Positions 32,463 through 32,806 of a stretch of DNA of 32,806 nucleotides are shown piece after piece. Origin of the DNA: Microvirga massiliensis (lineage in GTDB: Bacteria; Pseudomonadota; Alphaproteobacteria; Rhizobiales; Beijerinckiaceae); the NCBI RefSeq assembly GCF_001006805.1, contig NZ_LN811369.1, positions 1 to 32,806 of the forward strand, in the 5' to 3' direction. The first letter of the stretch is position 1; every line of letters starts with the position of its first letter. The position numbers and the translations under genes were made by a program. The notes under the pieces are model-generated. The model saw only the letters and a program-made list of their open reading frames with translations, did no database searches and was not told where the DNA came from.

Positions 32463-32659
32463 TACGGGCCCTTCCAGCGCGTGAGGATTGTTCTTGATGT
32501 CATGGCTGTAATCGAAACGCGACTTTGCCGCAGATTCGGGCGGCGCCGCCGGATTGTCCGCGCGCTTAGTCCGGAGTCTCAGGGCAAATCGGCGACAGGT
32601 CTAGGGGCAGTTTGGCTACGATCATTCGACTCCCATCTCGCTTCGCTTGCCGCCAGCTC

Positions 32660-32806
32660 TCACACCACCAGCCGGCCTCCATCGACCGTCAGGGCAGACG
32701 CTGTCACGTAGGATGCTTCATCGGAAGCAAGCCACAAAATCGGAAAGGCGACCTCGCGCGGATCGGCCCAGCGCTCGAGAAGGCAAGTGCCGAGCGCCTC
32801 GCCTCT
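32660..32806 (-). CDS. Short-chain dehydrogenase/reductase, C-terminal end only
   Basis: An uninterrupted 48-codon frame runs from the window edge to a TGA at 32660-32662. It ends with the classical SDR C-terminus: RWADPREVAFPILWLASDEA then SYVTASALTVDGGRLVV. This matches the PxEVAxxxxFLASDxAxYxTGxxLxVDGG pattern of SDR enzymes, with Ala-Ser where Gly usually stands after the Thr. The N-terminal NAD(P)-binding and catalytic parts lie outside the window, so the substrate cannot be judged. The stop is 197 bp upstream of the cyclase gene. Confidence 0.75.
   Translation of the reverse strand, partial: RGEALGTCLLERWADPREVAFPILWLASDEASYVTASALTVDGGRLVV

Overview
The window is a GC-rich stretch of an alphaproteobacterial chromosome, most likely Hyphomicrobiales (Rhizobiales). 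The form IC (red-type) RuBisCO cluster with divergent cbbR, the TAXI-type TRAP transporter, the short PhoH ATPase, the REP-like palindromes and the cgtcattgcga-type repeats all fit that order. The genus cannot be fixed from the sequence alone. No RNA gene, CRISPR array, transposase or integrase was seen.

Layout. (1) 1-3979: a perfect terminator hairpin, then on the minus strand a type II NADH dehydrogenase and a class II histone-deacetylase-like amidohydrolase. A plus-strand orphan TupA-like binding protein starts beside a perfect palindrome and converges on a small PRC-barrel gene. The PRC-barrel gene carries an upstream match to the EcfG general-stress promoter. (2) 4242-13527, minus strand: a Calvin-Benson operon in transcription order cbbF (FBPase), cbbP (PRK), cbbT (transketolase), cbbL, cbbS, cbbX, cbbE (rpe), cbbZ (phosphoglycolate phosphatase), cbbY (sugar-bisphosphate phosphatase). 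The divergent LysR regulator cbbR lies at 13687-14652, and the shared promoter region holds three ordered TNA half-sites. (3) 14975-15709: a short PhoH-family ATPase followed by a block of REP-like palindromes. (4) 16200-21406: a five-gene peptide/nickel-type ABC importer operon (binding protein, two permeases, two ATPases) in which the last four genes are joined by 4-bp ATGA overlaps. (5) 21532-22890: a TPR-methyltransferase fusion. (6) 23220-28040: the prkA-yeaH-spoVR (ycgB) stress/starvation operon, followed by decayed repeats. (7) 28500-32806, minus strand: a fused TRAP permease, its TAXI binding protein, a cyclase-family (metal-dependent hydrolase) gene, and the C-terminal end of a short-chain dehydrogenase cut by the window edge.

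How the parts fit. Region 2 regenerates RuBP, fixes CO2, re-activates RuBisCO (CbbX) and clears its side products (CbbZ for 2-phosphoglycolate, CbbY for misfire sugar bisphosphates). CbbR probably controls it. Aldolase, GAPDH and PGK are not in the window and must be encoded elsewhere. A terminator-like hairpin between cbbS and cbbX could lower expression of the downstream maintenance genes relative to RuBisCO. The PRC-barrel gene and the PrkA operon look like general stress functions. Regions 4 and 7 are two importers of unknown substrate.

Nothing here is clearly a wholly new system. The best leads are the EcfG promoter, the TPR-methyltransferase with a palindrome against its start codon next to the PrkA operon, the hairpin embedded in the 3' end of cbbY, the attenuator-like element inside the cbb operon, and the orphan TupA-like protein.
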